A model generated the notes under the pieces. It ran no database searches and had not been told where the DNA came from. It was given only the letters and a program-made list of their open reading frames with translations. A stretch of DNA of 64,000 nt from NCBI GenBank assembly GCA_947034885.2, contig OX344758.2, positions 13,233,067-13,297,066 on the forward strand, given 5' to 3'. Shown here piece after piece: positions 11,871-22,985 of the stretch. The DNA comes from Thuidium tamariscinum (lineage: Eukaryota; Streptophyta; Bryopsida; Hypnales; Thuidiaceae). The position numbers and the translations under genes were made by a program. Each line of letters opens with the position of its first letter. Within the stretch, counting starts at the first letter, position 1.

Positions 11871-12898
11871 GAGCATGTGTTATGACACTTATGTACCCCT
11901 CATGCTAACAAAACCAAAAAAATGTAATTAGAAACTAGGGCCTTTCATTGGGACATGGCACCAATTTCAATATGGCAATCTTGTCCTATTGCTAACATTC
12001 TTCGAAGATGGAAAACTTTGAACCTTATTATAACCATTCCTTGTTGGAAATGGATAATTCTCCTATATGTTTCTAGCAAGCATAATTCACTCATGATGCA
12101 AGGTAAACTTGCCTATGACAAATTTTCCATGATAGGCTCCTAGAGAACCACCCATGAGATGCTTATATCAAGTCATAACAAACTCTATTTTTATTAAATG
12201 GAATTTGAACTATGAAATAGATAATCAATGCCTTGGAAGATGGTCATGGAGTTACTAGTGATTGTCATAGGACACATACACCTTTCTAGTGTAAACTCAT
12301 TATAAAAATTTATTTTTTATTCTTTTATATCATTGCCATATTAGGAATTATTGTAGCCATGTATAGAAAATGATGTGCTTGCTTTAGGTAGCACCAATGC
12401 TAGAATGTAAGTACAAAAATGCAAACATGTGAGCTTTGAGCATAGATATAAGTAGATATTTGACAACCATTGAAGGTGCTTAGAATATAAGCACCTATAA
12501 TATAGATATCTATAACATAGTTCTACTATATTTATAGAAAGTTTCTATAATATAGGGACTTATACTACACGTGTAAAGTCTTCTAGGTTCATGGGCTTAC
12601 ACTCTTAGGGTCACATGTTAGCAACCTTCTTTTAGGTGGTAAGATAACCATTACATAAAGTACTTTGTACCTCTTTTTGCTAATTTGGGATAGTCTAGAG
12701 AATAAAGATTTTTTTAAACCAATTAGGCATCAAACTTTAAAATTTCATAAAAAATTCTTGTTTTGCCCAAAAAATAAAAAAAATTGGTTGTTTTCTTCAT
12801 TCCTCACATTTGTCTTTGTATAGAAAAAAATATTTGAATATTTTGATATTGACAATAAGATATACCACTAAATAATTCTTCTTGTTATAGGCAAATCT
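11871..12898. other. Intergenic DNA with one dispersed repeat
   Basis: No gene seen. It holds the S-family repeat at about 12395-12635. A 62-codon open stretch at 11955-12143 has no recognisable features and is ignored. Confidence 0.55.
12395..12635 (+). repeat. Family S repeat (copy S1, uninterrupted)
   Basis: Contains the landmarks AACATGTGAGCTTTGAGCA, CATTGAAGGTGCTTAGAA, AAGCACCTATAATATAG and GTCTTCTAGGTTCATGGGC, which recur at 42770-42888, 55410-55470 and 57120-57515. In those three copies another element interrupts or replaces the continuation. This copy shows the uninterrupted order. Non-coding, class unknown. Confidence 0.6.
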
Positions 12899-13218
12899 AA
12901 GGTAGGAGGCTCTAAAAGCCCTAAAGCTCTAAAATGGAGCACCTCCTAAATTGTACACTATTTGAAGATGTTGCTATTTCATAGCCCTTAATAGTGTACA
13001 TTTTAGGAGGTGCTCCATTTTAGAGCCCTTTGCCATTTCAACTTCAAAATATTATAACTAATTCCACAAAGCTCCAAAAAATACGAAACCACTTGGTTTA
13101 GATGTCAATTCCACATGTCTATTACTTAAATTTTACTGAAAAACATTTCAAGATGTTTCAACTCCCCCCAAAATTCAGTTTCAGCCCTCAGATGCTCCAT
13201 TCATAGACCTCCTACCTT
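12899..13218. mobile_element. Family M TIR element (copy M1)
   Basis: 320 bp with termini AAGGTAGGAGGCTCTAAAA and, in reverse complement, AAGGTAGGAGGTCTATGAA. It contains an internal palindrome around GGAGCACCTCCTAAA (12937-13020) and the block CTAATTCCACAAAGCTCCAAA shared with 48534-49406, 52556-53238 and 59894-60220. Non-coding; superfamily unassigned. Confidence 0.7.
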
Positions 13219-13548
13219 ACCTTATTTCCAGCATAATTCTCCCAACACAACGAACAAATTGACTTCTGAGGCGGGAGGGATAGAAGGCATAAGCTTAGGT
13301 CATTCTACGTTACATGGTTGGGTCATGGGCCGGCCTACAAACCTACCAACCAACCTGCCAATACACACAAACCGAATTATATAACCGTAAAGGTTGAATC
13401 GCACCTGCTGTTAGTAAAAATTTAGGTGCATTTACAGGGGCATGGTTAGACAGAATGTCTCTATAGGGCCTCTTTTGGGGACAAGGATGAGATCAAGCGG
13501 CTGCTCCACAGCCTCCTGAGGACCCATCAATCTACTTCTGATTTTGAT
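13219..13548. other. Short intergenic segment, possible exon relic
   Basis: GC-richer than its surroundings. A reading at 13451-13552 gives a plausible amphipathic peptide (FGDKDEIKRLLHSLLRTHQS) with no recognised family. It runs straight into the TTAA-flanked element at 13553. Could be chance or a relic. Confidence 0.25.
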
Positions 13549-14516
13549 TTAACCCTAGACCGTCCAAGGGGCCTAAAAGTGGCCTCTCATAGAATTCAAA
13601 GTGCTGTAACATTTGCATCCAATGTCCAAATTCAATGAAACTTGTTGGGAAATTTGTGCCTATTATTCTAGTTTGTGTGGTAAAATTTTCAAATCAATCT
13701 AAGAGGTGATGATTGTGAGGAAGCCAATCGAAGTTCACAGATGTTTAATGTGATTCACCAAAGTGCACTTCATAGGTGCAACTTTGGGGGCTTGTATCTC
13801 CTTCATTCAATGTTTGATTTGAATAAAATTTGTCGGGTTCTACTCCCCTTGAAGTCTAGTTATTGTGGTGAAATTTTCAAGTCAATCCAAGTTGTTTAGA
13901 TTGTTTGGGAGCAATTCGAAATTCAAAAACCCGCCATATTGCAACTTCAGTGAACTTTGGCGGCTTGTATCTTCTTCATACAGTGTCCAATTCCAATAAT
14001 TTTTTTGGAAAAGTTGCGCATATTAGTCTAGTTTGTGTCTCTAAAATTTCACATCAATCCAAGAAGTTCTAAATGACTGAGGTGCATTCCAGTAGAAGGA
14101 GGTTCAGCCCTAGATGTGTTTTTTGCAACTTTTCTTACCTTTTTTTGACATTTGCAAGCCATTTTGCAAACGCATTGAGTCAATTGAATGATATTTTTTT
14201 TCACCAATGTGTTTGTATGCTGATTTTGAATCACTTTGTAGTTTAAAGTTTTTTCATTTGCTTAGGTTTAGAAGTCAAATTTCACCTCTAAATGAGTTTT
14301 TAGGAAAATTTCAGCATTCTTTTTCAACACTAAAACTTTTTAATCTTGCAATCTATGTAGTCAAATAACTTCAAATTTGATCCATGCCACCTACAACATG
14401 CTCACTGTAAGATTGTACGGTTAAGATGTGTATTACTTCGTCACATTTTGATTTCTAGCACTTCAAAAGCTACAATTCTTTTGAACCCAAAATGGCCATG
14501 GACCTTCCAGGGTTAA
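13549..14516. mobile_element. TTAA-flanked TIR element, subfamily II (copy P2)
   Basis: Core 13553-14512 (960 bp) between TTAA 13549-13552 and 14513-14516. Ends CCCTAGACCGTCC and, in reverse complement, CCCTGGAAGGTCC. The interior matches 57575-58549 in the same orientation and 41135-42101 in reverse (landmarks TCAATCCAAG, GGGGGCTTGTATCT, TTTTTTCATTTG). The interior is unrelated by eye to subfamily I; only the terminal bases are shared. Non-coding. Confidence 0.8.
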
Positions 14517-14742
14517 ATTTGATTTTTTCAATCCTATTGAACACAAGATTTTCAATAAGGAAATTGAAGCAATGACATGGGATTTGAGCCGCATATTCAC
14601 TTGAGCCTCATAGCCAATCTTGTGTTAAGATGGGAGAGGAGAGAAACTCTTTATACTAGTGGAGTAGTGGTGGGTGAAACAAGCCATGTGGGATATGTGA
14701 TTTAGGAGAAAAAAGAGTTCCTCCATTCATAGTTGTGGAAAT

Positions 14743-15135
14743 GCAGGAATTGTGATGAAAGTCAAATTTCAGACCTCATTTAGACATAGTAGATTATATT
14801 TTTTCAAAAACATTCAAACTAAGAAAAGTTGGGGAATCAAGTACAATTTTACCTCCAAAAATCCTTTTGAGATTTAAATAATCCACTTAAAAGTTATGGA
14901 CAAATTTAAGAAGAGGTGTTTGAAAATGTCCCCAAAAAATGTCCTTTCCACACACACACACCTCTAGAATTTGTCAAGAACTCTTACATGAGGCTTCAAA
15001 ACCTCAAGTGGATTTTTAGGGATTAATGTTAGCTTGCTTCTCTAACTTCTTTTAGTTCTATTTTATTTTTTGGAAGAAGCTATTATATGATGCCCATATG
15101 ACGTCTAAAATTCAACTTCAATCACAATTCTTGCG
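14743..15135. repeat. Fold-back repeat, family Q (copy Q1)
   Basis: Inverted arms: GCAGGAATTGTGATGAAAG at the left and, in reverse complement, GCAAGAATTGTGATTGAAG at the right, with complementary interior around GACAAATTTAAGAAGAGGTG and CACCTCTAGAATTTGTC. A related fold-back occurs at about 17790-18190. Non-coding. Confidence 0.6.
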
Positions 15136-15259
15136 TTTTGACTTAACCATTAGTACCTTCATTTTTTTTTGAATAAAATTGAAAAGTGTTGAAAATTGTA
15201 CAATCTTAGAGGTGTAGAATTTTCTATTTGAATAAGTGAACCCAATTGTGATTCTTTTC

Positions 15260-17132
15260 TTAACCCCTAAAGGACCATGACTATGTTTTCACAAAAACCG
15301 CTCCAAAACTACCACTTCTAATACATGTATCAAAACTTAGACACAAATTTTTTTTCCACACATATAACCGTTAGATCTTGTAGTAAGATTCTTTGAAAGG
15401 ATGGAAAAAAAATTTCAAAATTTTCCACCATGTAGATTGCAAGATTTTAGTGTTTGAAGGTACAAAAAGCCTTTTTATACCACTGCGAAAATCTGGGCAG
15501 CTTCACTTCACAAGGTCACATTTGTAAGAAAAAAAATTCAAATTGGTTGCATCTCTTTAAATTCATCCTTAAAGGCAAGTTGTCTACATTCTCAAAAAAA
15601 TTCAAATCATTTGGAATTACACAACATATAGGAAAAAAATAGTAAGTAGAAAGAAGTAGAAAATGAGCTAAAATACAAAATTATAAACAATTAATTTATG
15701 GAATTGAAAAATGCCAATTCCAATGGTTAAAATGTTGTAATAAAAAATATATACCTACTTTTTCTTTTTCTTTTCCAAAAATATTAAAAATTGAATTAAG
15801 TAAAGGATTTCAAACTAGTCTTTTTTTTTGTAGTATAGAGATTCTATAACTAGCCACAAGCTACACCAAACTGAAATTCCTCATAACTTTTGATTCATTG
15901 ATGGAAATGAAAAGATTCAAAGCTTTCTACTTAGATAAAAATCTAATAAACTATTTTTTTAAATATTTAAAAAATCATTTTTAACCCCTAAACCCCTGAA
16001 TAGCGTTTTTTGAAATTATAAATTTTTTGGGCAGCTCACTACGGATGGAGTTTTTGTTTTTTTTCTTTGAAATTTTGATACAATGTGTGTCCAAGGAGTA
16101 GCTTTAAGGCCCAAAAATTTTCATAACTTTTGACTTTGTGGATAAAAAGTAATGGCATGATATGTCACTTTGTTTGCTCAGCCGACAACCCGGGCAGCCA
16201 AAAAAACTTTTTTTTGAAAAGTGAAATTTCAAATTGATTCTTTAGGTTTATAAAGACATGGGAAGCTTTGAATCAATTCATTCCAATCAATGAGTCAAAA
16301 GTTATGAAGATTTTGAGTTTGGGGTAGTTTGCGGCCAGTTACAGAATCTCTACAGTACAAAAAAAGTTTGAAATTCTTCATTTTATTCAATTTTTCATAT
16401 TTTTGGAAATTTAAAAAGAAAAAGGTGTACATTGTTTATTACAACATTTTAACCATTGGGATTGAAAATTTTCAATTCCATGAATAAAATGTTCACAATT
16501 TAGTATTTTGGCTCATTTTTTACTTCTTTCTATTTACTTATTTTTTCCTATATGTTGTACAATTCCAAATGGTTTAAAATTTTTTGAGAATGTAGCCAAC
16601 TTGCATTGAAGTATGAATTCAAAGAGTAACCACCATTTTGAATTTTGTTTCATACAAATGTGACCTTGTGAAGTGCAACTACCCAGATTTTCGCAGGGAT
16701 AAAAAAACAATTTTTGTCAATTCAAATGCTTATATCTTGCAATCTACATGGTGGAAATTTCTGAAATTTTTTCTACATGTTTACAAACCACCTTACTACA
16801 AGTCAAATTGTTCTTTTAAAAACAACTGTGCTCTTGTACTAGAAATGGCAGTTTTGGAGCATTTTTTTGGTGAAAACGTTGTTCAGGGCTTTAGGGGTTA
16901 AAGAAGTTTTTTTTTCTGCCTAGACTGCCCACCGAACAAAGAAAGTGACATATCATGCCATAACTTCTTAACCATGTATTCAAAAGCTATAAAAATTATT
17001 GGTCTTTAAAGCTACTCTTTGGGTACACATTATGTGAAAATTTCAAAGAAAAAACAAAAAAAACTCCATTCGTAGTGAGCTGCCTGAAATCACTATATTG
17101 CCCAAAATGTAGTTTGGTCCTTTAGGAGTTAA
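15260..17132. mobile_element. TTAA-flanked TIR element, subfamily I (copy P3), interrupted by a nested sibling
   Basis: Outer element 15264-17128 between TTAA 15260-15263 and 17129-17132. Ends CCCCTAAAGGACC and, in reverse complement, CTCCTAAAGGACC. Removing the nested copy 15985-16897 plus one TTAA leaves a ~950-bp element collinear with the reverse of 46798-47735, and the junction reads as the uninterrupted site seen there at 47021-47024. Non-coding. Confidence 0.87.
15981..16901. mobile_element. TTAA-flanked TIR element, subfamily I (copy P4), nested in P3
   Basis: Core 15985-16897 (913 bp) between TTAA 15981-15984 and 16898-16901. Ends CCCCTAAACCCCTGA and, in reverse complement, CCCCTAAAGCCCTGA. 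Inserted in the opposite orientation into the same family. Short open stretches inside (for example 16638-16901) have no family resemblance, and the element is taken as non-coding. Confidence 0.88.
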
Positions 17133-17789
17133 GGTGATTGTCTTTACAAATTCCTAACTAATTTGTACAATCTTGTTGTAGGAACACTAATTTTTTAGCA
17201 TTGTGAAAATTCATAATGTATTCATATGTTGTGTAAAAAAATGCATTTTTGGAGATTTTAGAGTACTCTACTAACTTCCACTCAAATCCTATAAGAGTTT
17301 GGTAGTTTTTTTATGCAAACAATGTGCAATTGCATGTTCAATCATGTATACGCGTAGTTATTTTATGAGAATTTAACACTACAAGGGAAATGGGCCCTAA
17401 TCTACAAAATTTTTGACAACCACATGTTTGAAATGACAGTTACAACTTGTGAAATTTTGTTTTTTGTCAGTGCAGTCAATATTGCAATGTCTGTCAAATT
17501 CTTGTTAATTTTGACAAACAAGGTTAATGTCTTTTTTGAAATCCAACAAATTTTTATATACAATTTTTATTTTAGATATAAAATGATGTAGCTATCATTT
17601 ATTAGATCTATAAGGAATTATACCTCATTGCAATCTGTAACCATTCACTATCAACATCTTAACATTATTTGTCTTTAAGGGAGAGAAGCTCCCTCTATAT
17701 ATGTGAAGTGGTAGGGGTCAACTAACCCATATGGGATATATGAACATTTGAAGTTGTGAGAGCTAATAGTGAAGTTTAAAATCTGTAAT
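17133..17789. other. AT-rich intergenic DNA
   Basis: No gene or clear element seen. From about 17640 it resembles the segment before 14743, including GGGAGAGAAGCTCCC versus GGAGAGAAACTC, so it is part of a dispersed repeat pair. Confidence 0.5.
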
Positions 17790-18190
17790 TTTGTAATAAA
17801 GCTAAGATTTCAAACCTCATTTAAGCATAGTAGAATGTCTTATTCTAAAAACATTTGAATAAAGACTAGTTAGAATATGAATTGGAGTTTCAAGTCCAAA
17901 AATCTGTTTAACATTTCAAGTTTTCAATAAAAAATTATGGACAAATTTCAAAGAGGAAGTTTAAAAAAATATAACAATGTGTTAAGTTAGAAGTTAGAAC
18001 TTAACAATTTCAAACACCTCTTTGAAATTTCATAAATTTTGATTGAAAACTTGAAATGTCAAAAGAATTTTTGGATCCAAAACTTGACTTGATTTTCTAA
18101 CTAATGTTAGTTCAAGTTTTTTTGAAAAAACATATTCTTCTATGCCTAAATCAGGTCTGAAGTCCCACTTTCAACACAATTCCTATTTCT
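17790..18190. repeat. Fold-back repeat, family Q (copy Q2)
   Basis: The inverted arms include ACATTTCAAGTTTTCAATAA (17911 onward) and its complement ending near 18060, then AGGTCTGAAGTCCCACTTTC near 18150 against ..AGATTTCAAACCTCATTTA near 17806. Related to 14743-15135. Confidence 0.5.
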
Positions 18191-19896
18191 AACTTAACAC
18201 ATTAAAGGATGGATTGGTGACCGGGGAAATCATTCATTTTGATACTGTGAGGATTATTAGTCTACAAAAATCCAAAACCACTCATCATAAGTCAAACTAC
18301 TATAGAAGATCTCTCTCTACACAAAACTCCAAGGATGAATAGTGGCACTTTTGTCCCACACAGAAACTGAAGATACTGTCATCCCTTGCACACTAAATGT
18401 TTGTGTCCAAAGTTTATGGGTTTAGAAACGGTCTGTCAAACACTCAAACTAAGTTATTGGGTCCCAGTGCGTGTGACAGACATGATGGGTACGAAAGCTG
18501 CAAAAACAATTCTTCTTATTTGAGGCATTCCAGCAGTTGTACATGGGTAGTACAACAGACTTGGTTGGTTTTGTACTAACACTGATGATTGGTGAGCCCT
18601 CCAAAAGATCTAATTAAGCCCAGTCAGTCTGCAGTTGTCGTATTGACTTGTTGCATGCCACATGGTACTGGAAATATCCTGTTCCGCGGCACCACTACTC
18701 CTGTCCTGTCCTGTAGTTTCATAGTTCCAAGCTTTTGACTAGTTCACCATCGTGCCAGTCTTTGTGCAAGTTCTATTCTTCTTTATCCAAATCACATCAG
18801 ATTGAAGCGAGGCCTTTTGTCCCTAGGCTTGTTTGATTCACCTCTATCTTCTGGCATGTGCAATTGAATCATGTCGTTTCTGGAAGAGCATCTGCAAGAT
18901 ACCATCACCCACCTCCACCGTTGTTAAGTTAGCAAAGTGAATCCAGTCCGAAACCTTGACGACACTTCTAACGCAACGTGAAAACATATCTTAAAAAGAA
19001 TCAAATTATTGCAAACACATTAACGATTGGTTGAAGGTTGCCTAATTTGAATCTCTCCAGAAATATTGCTTACTTCACAATCCAACAAAATTTCAGAATA
19101 CTGAAAAAACACTCTCGACTCTTCGGTTGCAGATTTACAGTCACTCAATTTGAATACTCAATCAACTTTGAAATAGAAAATCCTAGCGCTGTTTGAGTAG
19201 TGAGTGAGTATCCAAAGAAAGACATGAATTACATTGTTTCTGCGTGCCTTGATGAGATAAATTGGTTGATAATCTGGATATATGGTCCGCTTGTTCACTT
19301 CATCTAAGCTTTAATTAAGTTGTACCAAAGCAACGATAGGCCAGAGATGAGAATTGCAAACCAGTGAGAATAAACTTTGCATACTCGTAGGCGGATAGTG
19401 GTAATAACCAGCACCATGTTGGGAGATGCAAATAGAGAATCAACTTGAAGCTCACGGCATGTGGTAGAGAATCAAGGCCCTGCTGTAGAGCACCGAGATC
19501 ATGCAACAACTTGTCGACAATTACTTGAAAATTAGGCCGTAATTGATGGCTGTCGCTGCTGCGGCAATAAAAAAAAATCGTGCTTGTCACGGTGAAAGTG
19601 TAGAGGGTTGGTGATGAAACAGAAAGAGACCAGATACCCCGTATGGTCGGAAAGATGCTGGGCATCATCTACTGTAGTCAGCAGTCACCCCTCCATGGGC
19701 TGGCCAGTCAATTCTGCAGCAGTCTCCAATGGAGCCATTGGGTGGACACGAAGGGGGTCACGTACCCGAGTAGGAATAGCATAAAGCCAGAGCCGTAGGC
19801 CATTGTGCTTCATTGTGCTTGTTTCCCTTCCTTGCCTGTCTGCTTTCCTCGTGCACCTCAAGCTCTTCGACCCACTTCTCACCTTTTCTCATCACC
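18191..19896. other. Region upstream of the metallothionein gene
   Basis: Base composition rises towards the gene. No coding segment could be supported. A 117-codon open stretch on the minus strand (19668-19315) has no recognised family and no visible splice partners. The 300 bases before 19897 presumably hold the promoter and leader; no clear TATA box was identified. Confidence 0.45.
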
Positions 19897-20809
19897 ATGG
19901 CCTTGTCAGGATGCGGCAAGCCCAACTGCGGGTGTGGCGATAGCTGCCAATGCAGCGCTAATTGCTCGTGAGTAACATATCCTCCTCGTTTTTGCTTTGA
20001 AACAGACAAGACTACATAGATTTTTCACAACATAACATCCATGCTTCAATTGCACCTAGCCTTAGCAGATGAGCACTCACAGTGGAATCGGACCAAAGTT
20101 GTTGTGTCGACGTCGTATGCGCTTCTGGCTCCTTGCATGAGGCAATTGTACCACCGATGAAGCTGAGACTTCCTTCAAGTGATCAGTAGATACTCTGGTG
20201 CAATAAAGTTGCTGTAAATCCACCCCGCTCATGCTTTGAAACAGACACGATTACATAACGTCATCCGTGGTCCAATTGCTCTTAGTCTGTAGGAGATGAG
20301 GATTCACAGTACAATTGTCTGAAAGTTGTTGTGTCGCTAGCATGCCAAGTCTAACCCTTCGCACAGCAGAAATTATACCAAAATTTCTGCTGATGAGACT
20401 GGAAGTGCTCACTAGATGCGCTGAAGCAGTACGCATTGATCAATATCTCCGAAATGGTAGTCCAACTTAATTGAGTCCAGTAAGTGTGGAGAGAAGTTTC
20501 AAAAGTTTTTTTTCATTGCGACTAGCTATGCTCACCATGTCATTGTTGTGTGATGCTCCAGATGCTGCAAGTCCCTGGGCGGCCTCCGCAAGTAAGTTCC
20601 TCGCATCCGATCTCTTGGTTTGGACTGAACGGCTTTTCTTAATTCATCTTCCATCCCGAAATCTTTGTCCGTTCCATCTCTTGCAGCTGAACAGTGAGTG
20701 TCACTGCTGATGTTCTTGTGGTGTCCTGTGAATGAACAGCTACAACGCAGAGAACGACTGCAAGTGCGGCCCTAACTGCAACTGCGCAGACTGCGCATGC
20801 CACAACTAA
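19897..20809 (+). CDS. Metallothionein, 46 residues, 12 Cys in two clusters
   Basis: Two exons: 19897-19967 and 20740-20809, with a 772-bp GTGAGT...ACAG intron (19968-20739) splitting a Ser codon (TC|C). The product is 46 residues. Exon 1 gives six Cys (residues 6, 11, 13, 17, 19, 23) and exon 2 another six (31, 33, 37, 39, 42, 44), mostly as C-x-C, with one His next to last. This is a metallothionein: Cys thiolates bind Zn, Cu(I) or Cd in the cytosol, buffering essential metals and detoxifying excess. It has no aromatic-rich 30-40-residue spacer as in flowering-plant types 1-3; the clusters are joined by only about seven residues (YNAENDC region). The start is the first ATG, in a good context (ATCACCATGG). 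Family assignment rests on composition and spacing, so the subtype is left open. The start, the splice sites and the TAA at 20807 all agree. Confidence 0.87.
19981..20450 (+). repeat. Internal duplication within the metallothionein intron
   Basis: Two diverged direct copies, about 19981-20220 and 20221-20450. Matched landmarks are GCTTTGAAACAGACA..GA.TACATA, GATGAG.A.TCACAGT.. and AAAGTTGTTGTGTCG. The copies fill most of the 772-bp intron, so the intron probably grew by a ~240-bp tandem duplication. Confidence 0.6.
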
Positions 20810-22496
20810 ACTGAAGCAGCCATCGCCATGATCACTTCAGTGTGGCGGGCTAGCTTCTAGAGCCCGACATGGAGCATTTCAAAAGTTGTGTGCGGACCTT
20901 GATCCGTTTATATTTTGGCGCTGATTATCACTAGAAAAGATGAAAAAAAACTGCTAGGCATAACTGCCGTTGTGAGATACTATATGTGCAGCAATGTTCC
21001 TAGATATTGTAGCCATGTGATTTCTCGACCAGAAATAATATCCCCATCACATAAATCGGATGCTGTGTCATTTCGCGTGTAACTCGTGCTACCTAAATAA
21101 TGAGCAGGGCCACATCTCCCTTAAGATGGATTTGCATTACTTCTGTTCTACGCCACTATGAGAAAGTTAGCGAGTAACCCCTGAGAAACCGAGACAAGAC
21201 TCAACGATTTGTAAATAATTCTTGAACAAAACTGTCGAGTTCGTTCAAGGGCGGCTGGTTGCGCTTGATTGGTACACACTGCTCAGCGGGATCACGGTTC
21301 ACTTCGTCACAACTAGAGAATCGTAAAGGTTTACCACCGCTTTTGCTTGTTCAACGATACCTACTTGTTTCAAGAGTGAAGCGGACTATCAACTTACCAA
21401 AAACAACTTCGTTTGATCTTTGACAATAGATCGCAGCTATTAAATGTTAAACAAAAACTCCCATTACTCTGCACATCAAAAGGTTTTCGGAAACACAAGC
21501 AAAGAGCTGGCCGGCGATGAAATTTATGGAAACACTTCTGAAAATCTCAGACAGAGGAGAGGACGCGGGAAACCCTGAAGCTCGTCTCTCTCCTCTGCGA
21601 AGGGATCCGCTCGTCGGTAGACACCCGCCTTTATATCCGGCTTGATAACCTCCAAAGAGGTATCCGTACAAAACAGATTCCAAAGAACGACCCTCCGTTG
21701 CCAAAGTTTGACACTTTCACTGTTTTTTTTATGCACTAATTTTTTTTTGGCATGGTGCTCAAAGATATTGGCTTTTCTTTTTAACCCTTGAACACCGTAG
21801 ACATTTGGCATCCTTTGAATGACAAAGAATCTTTCCTTGTAGGACAAAATTACAACTTTTCATCCTCATCGTTAGGGGTGGAAAGGGAAGATACTTCGAC
21901 TCCCAATGAATATATTTGGCTTATTCAAAGTAGATGATGTCACACGGTATCAAAATGCACGATTTCCACATCCACCACTCCATCTTTCAAGAGTTAAAGG
22001 AAATTTTCACTTTTGAAGGTCAAAATAGGCCACATTACTACAATATTTAAAGATCATTAGTCAAATTTTATCTAGGTTTCACCTAATTTTAATGTAAATA
22101 TCACCAAGTTTCACCCAAATATCACATGAGTATTGTCTATCCTTTATATTTGTTTTAACATTTGGGAGCAAGAAAACTTGTAATGTTTATGTAGAGTCAA
22201 CACTTTAGCACTTATAGGGAGTAATATAGACAATTTGTAACAATTACATGAATAACACTTTTATATGTGACTTTAGAATTGACAACAATAACACTTATAT
22301 AAATAAAAGATGACAATGCATGAAATATGAATGATATCATACATTTAAGTGAAATGGAAGAACAAACCTAAAGTAGTTTGATGAGATTTTTGTACACACC
22401 AATCTCCTATTTCTTTTTGAAGTGTTTGAATGTTTTTAATGAGAAGTATAACACTCAACAAGTCTTTGTTTCAAAAATTATTTAAAGGTCACTAAT
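20810..22496. other. Metallothionein downstream region and unassigned GC-richer block
   Basis: The first ~200 bases are presumably the 3' UTR. A GC-richer block at about 21170-21850 has open reading on the minus strand (21847-21524, 107 codons; 21704-21447, 85 codons) but no recognisable family, so it is not called a gene. From 21900 on the sequence is AT-rich again. Confidence 0.45.
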
Positions 22497-22985
22497 GGGT
22501 GATTGCAAGAAACACATGCCAATTTTGTTGCATTTCAATTTTGGAACACTAACTTTCGAACTATAAACCAAAATCCAAAATCCAAAAAAAATATTTGTAG
22601 ATATCTAAATTGTAATGGTATCCCTTATTTTTCAATAAAATTTAAAAATCATTTTATATTAAAAAGTCAATTTTGATCATTTGTCATACTTTGACATGTA
22701 AGGGTTTTTCATACTATTGAGTGGTTTAAATTAGTGGTTCCTACCAAAGGAAATCCAAAAATATATTATTTTATACCCTCCACATTTGTGTAAATACACC
22801 TCTCTTGCACACAAACTTCTAAACATTAAAGATTTTGACCTTATTTTTTCAGTCAAATCTCATCACCAAGAAGTCTTACCAAATGGCTAATTTTCAGTTC
22901 TGTTGAAAATTGTTTTTCCTGTTTTCTACAAACTAAAATGTCAAAGTAAGTATTTTCTTGGCCATATTCTTGAACATAGAACATC
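22497..22985. repeat. Family E-related repeat, single arm (copy E2)
   Basis: Begins GGGTGATTGCAAGAAACAC, the terminus of the element at 5066-5794. The interior then follows one arm of the big inverted repeat at 42889-43967 (ACTATTGAGTGGTTTAAATT, AAGAAGTCTTACCAAATG, ACAAACTAAAATGTCAA). The matching opposite arm and right terminus are absent, so it is truncated. Confidence 0.62.

Noticed and set aside
15260..17132. Reading the TTAA flanks as a 3-bp TTA/TAA Harbinger duplication
   Set aside because: With a 3-bp duplication the termini would be asymmetric by one base, and the empty site in copy P6 shows four bases (TTAA) duplicated. CCC-start termini also do not fit Harbinger.
19315..19668. 117-codon minus-strand open stretch near the metallothionein
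   Set aside because: No domain, and it lies in the upstream region of a supported plus-strand gene. Insufficient evidence.
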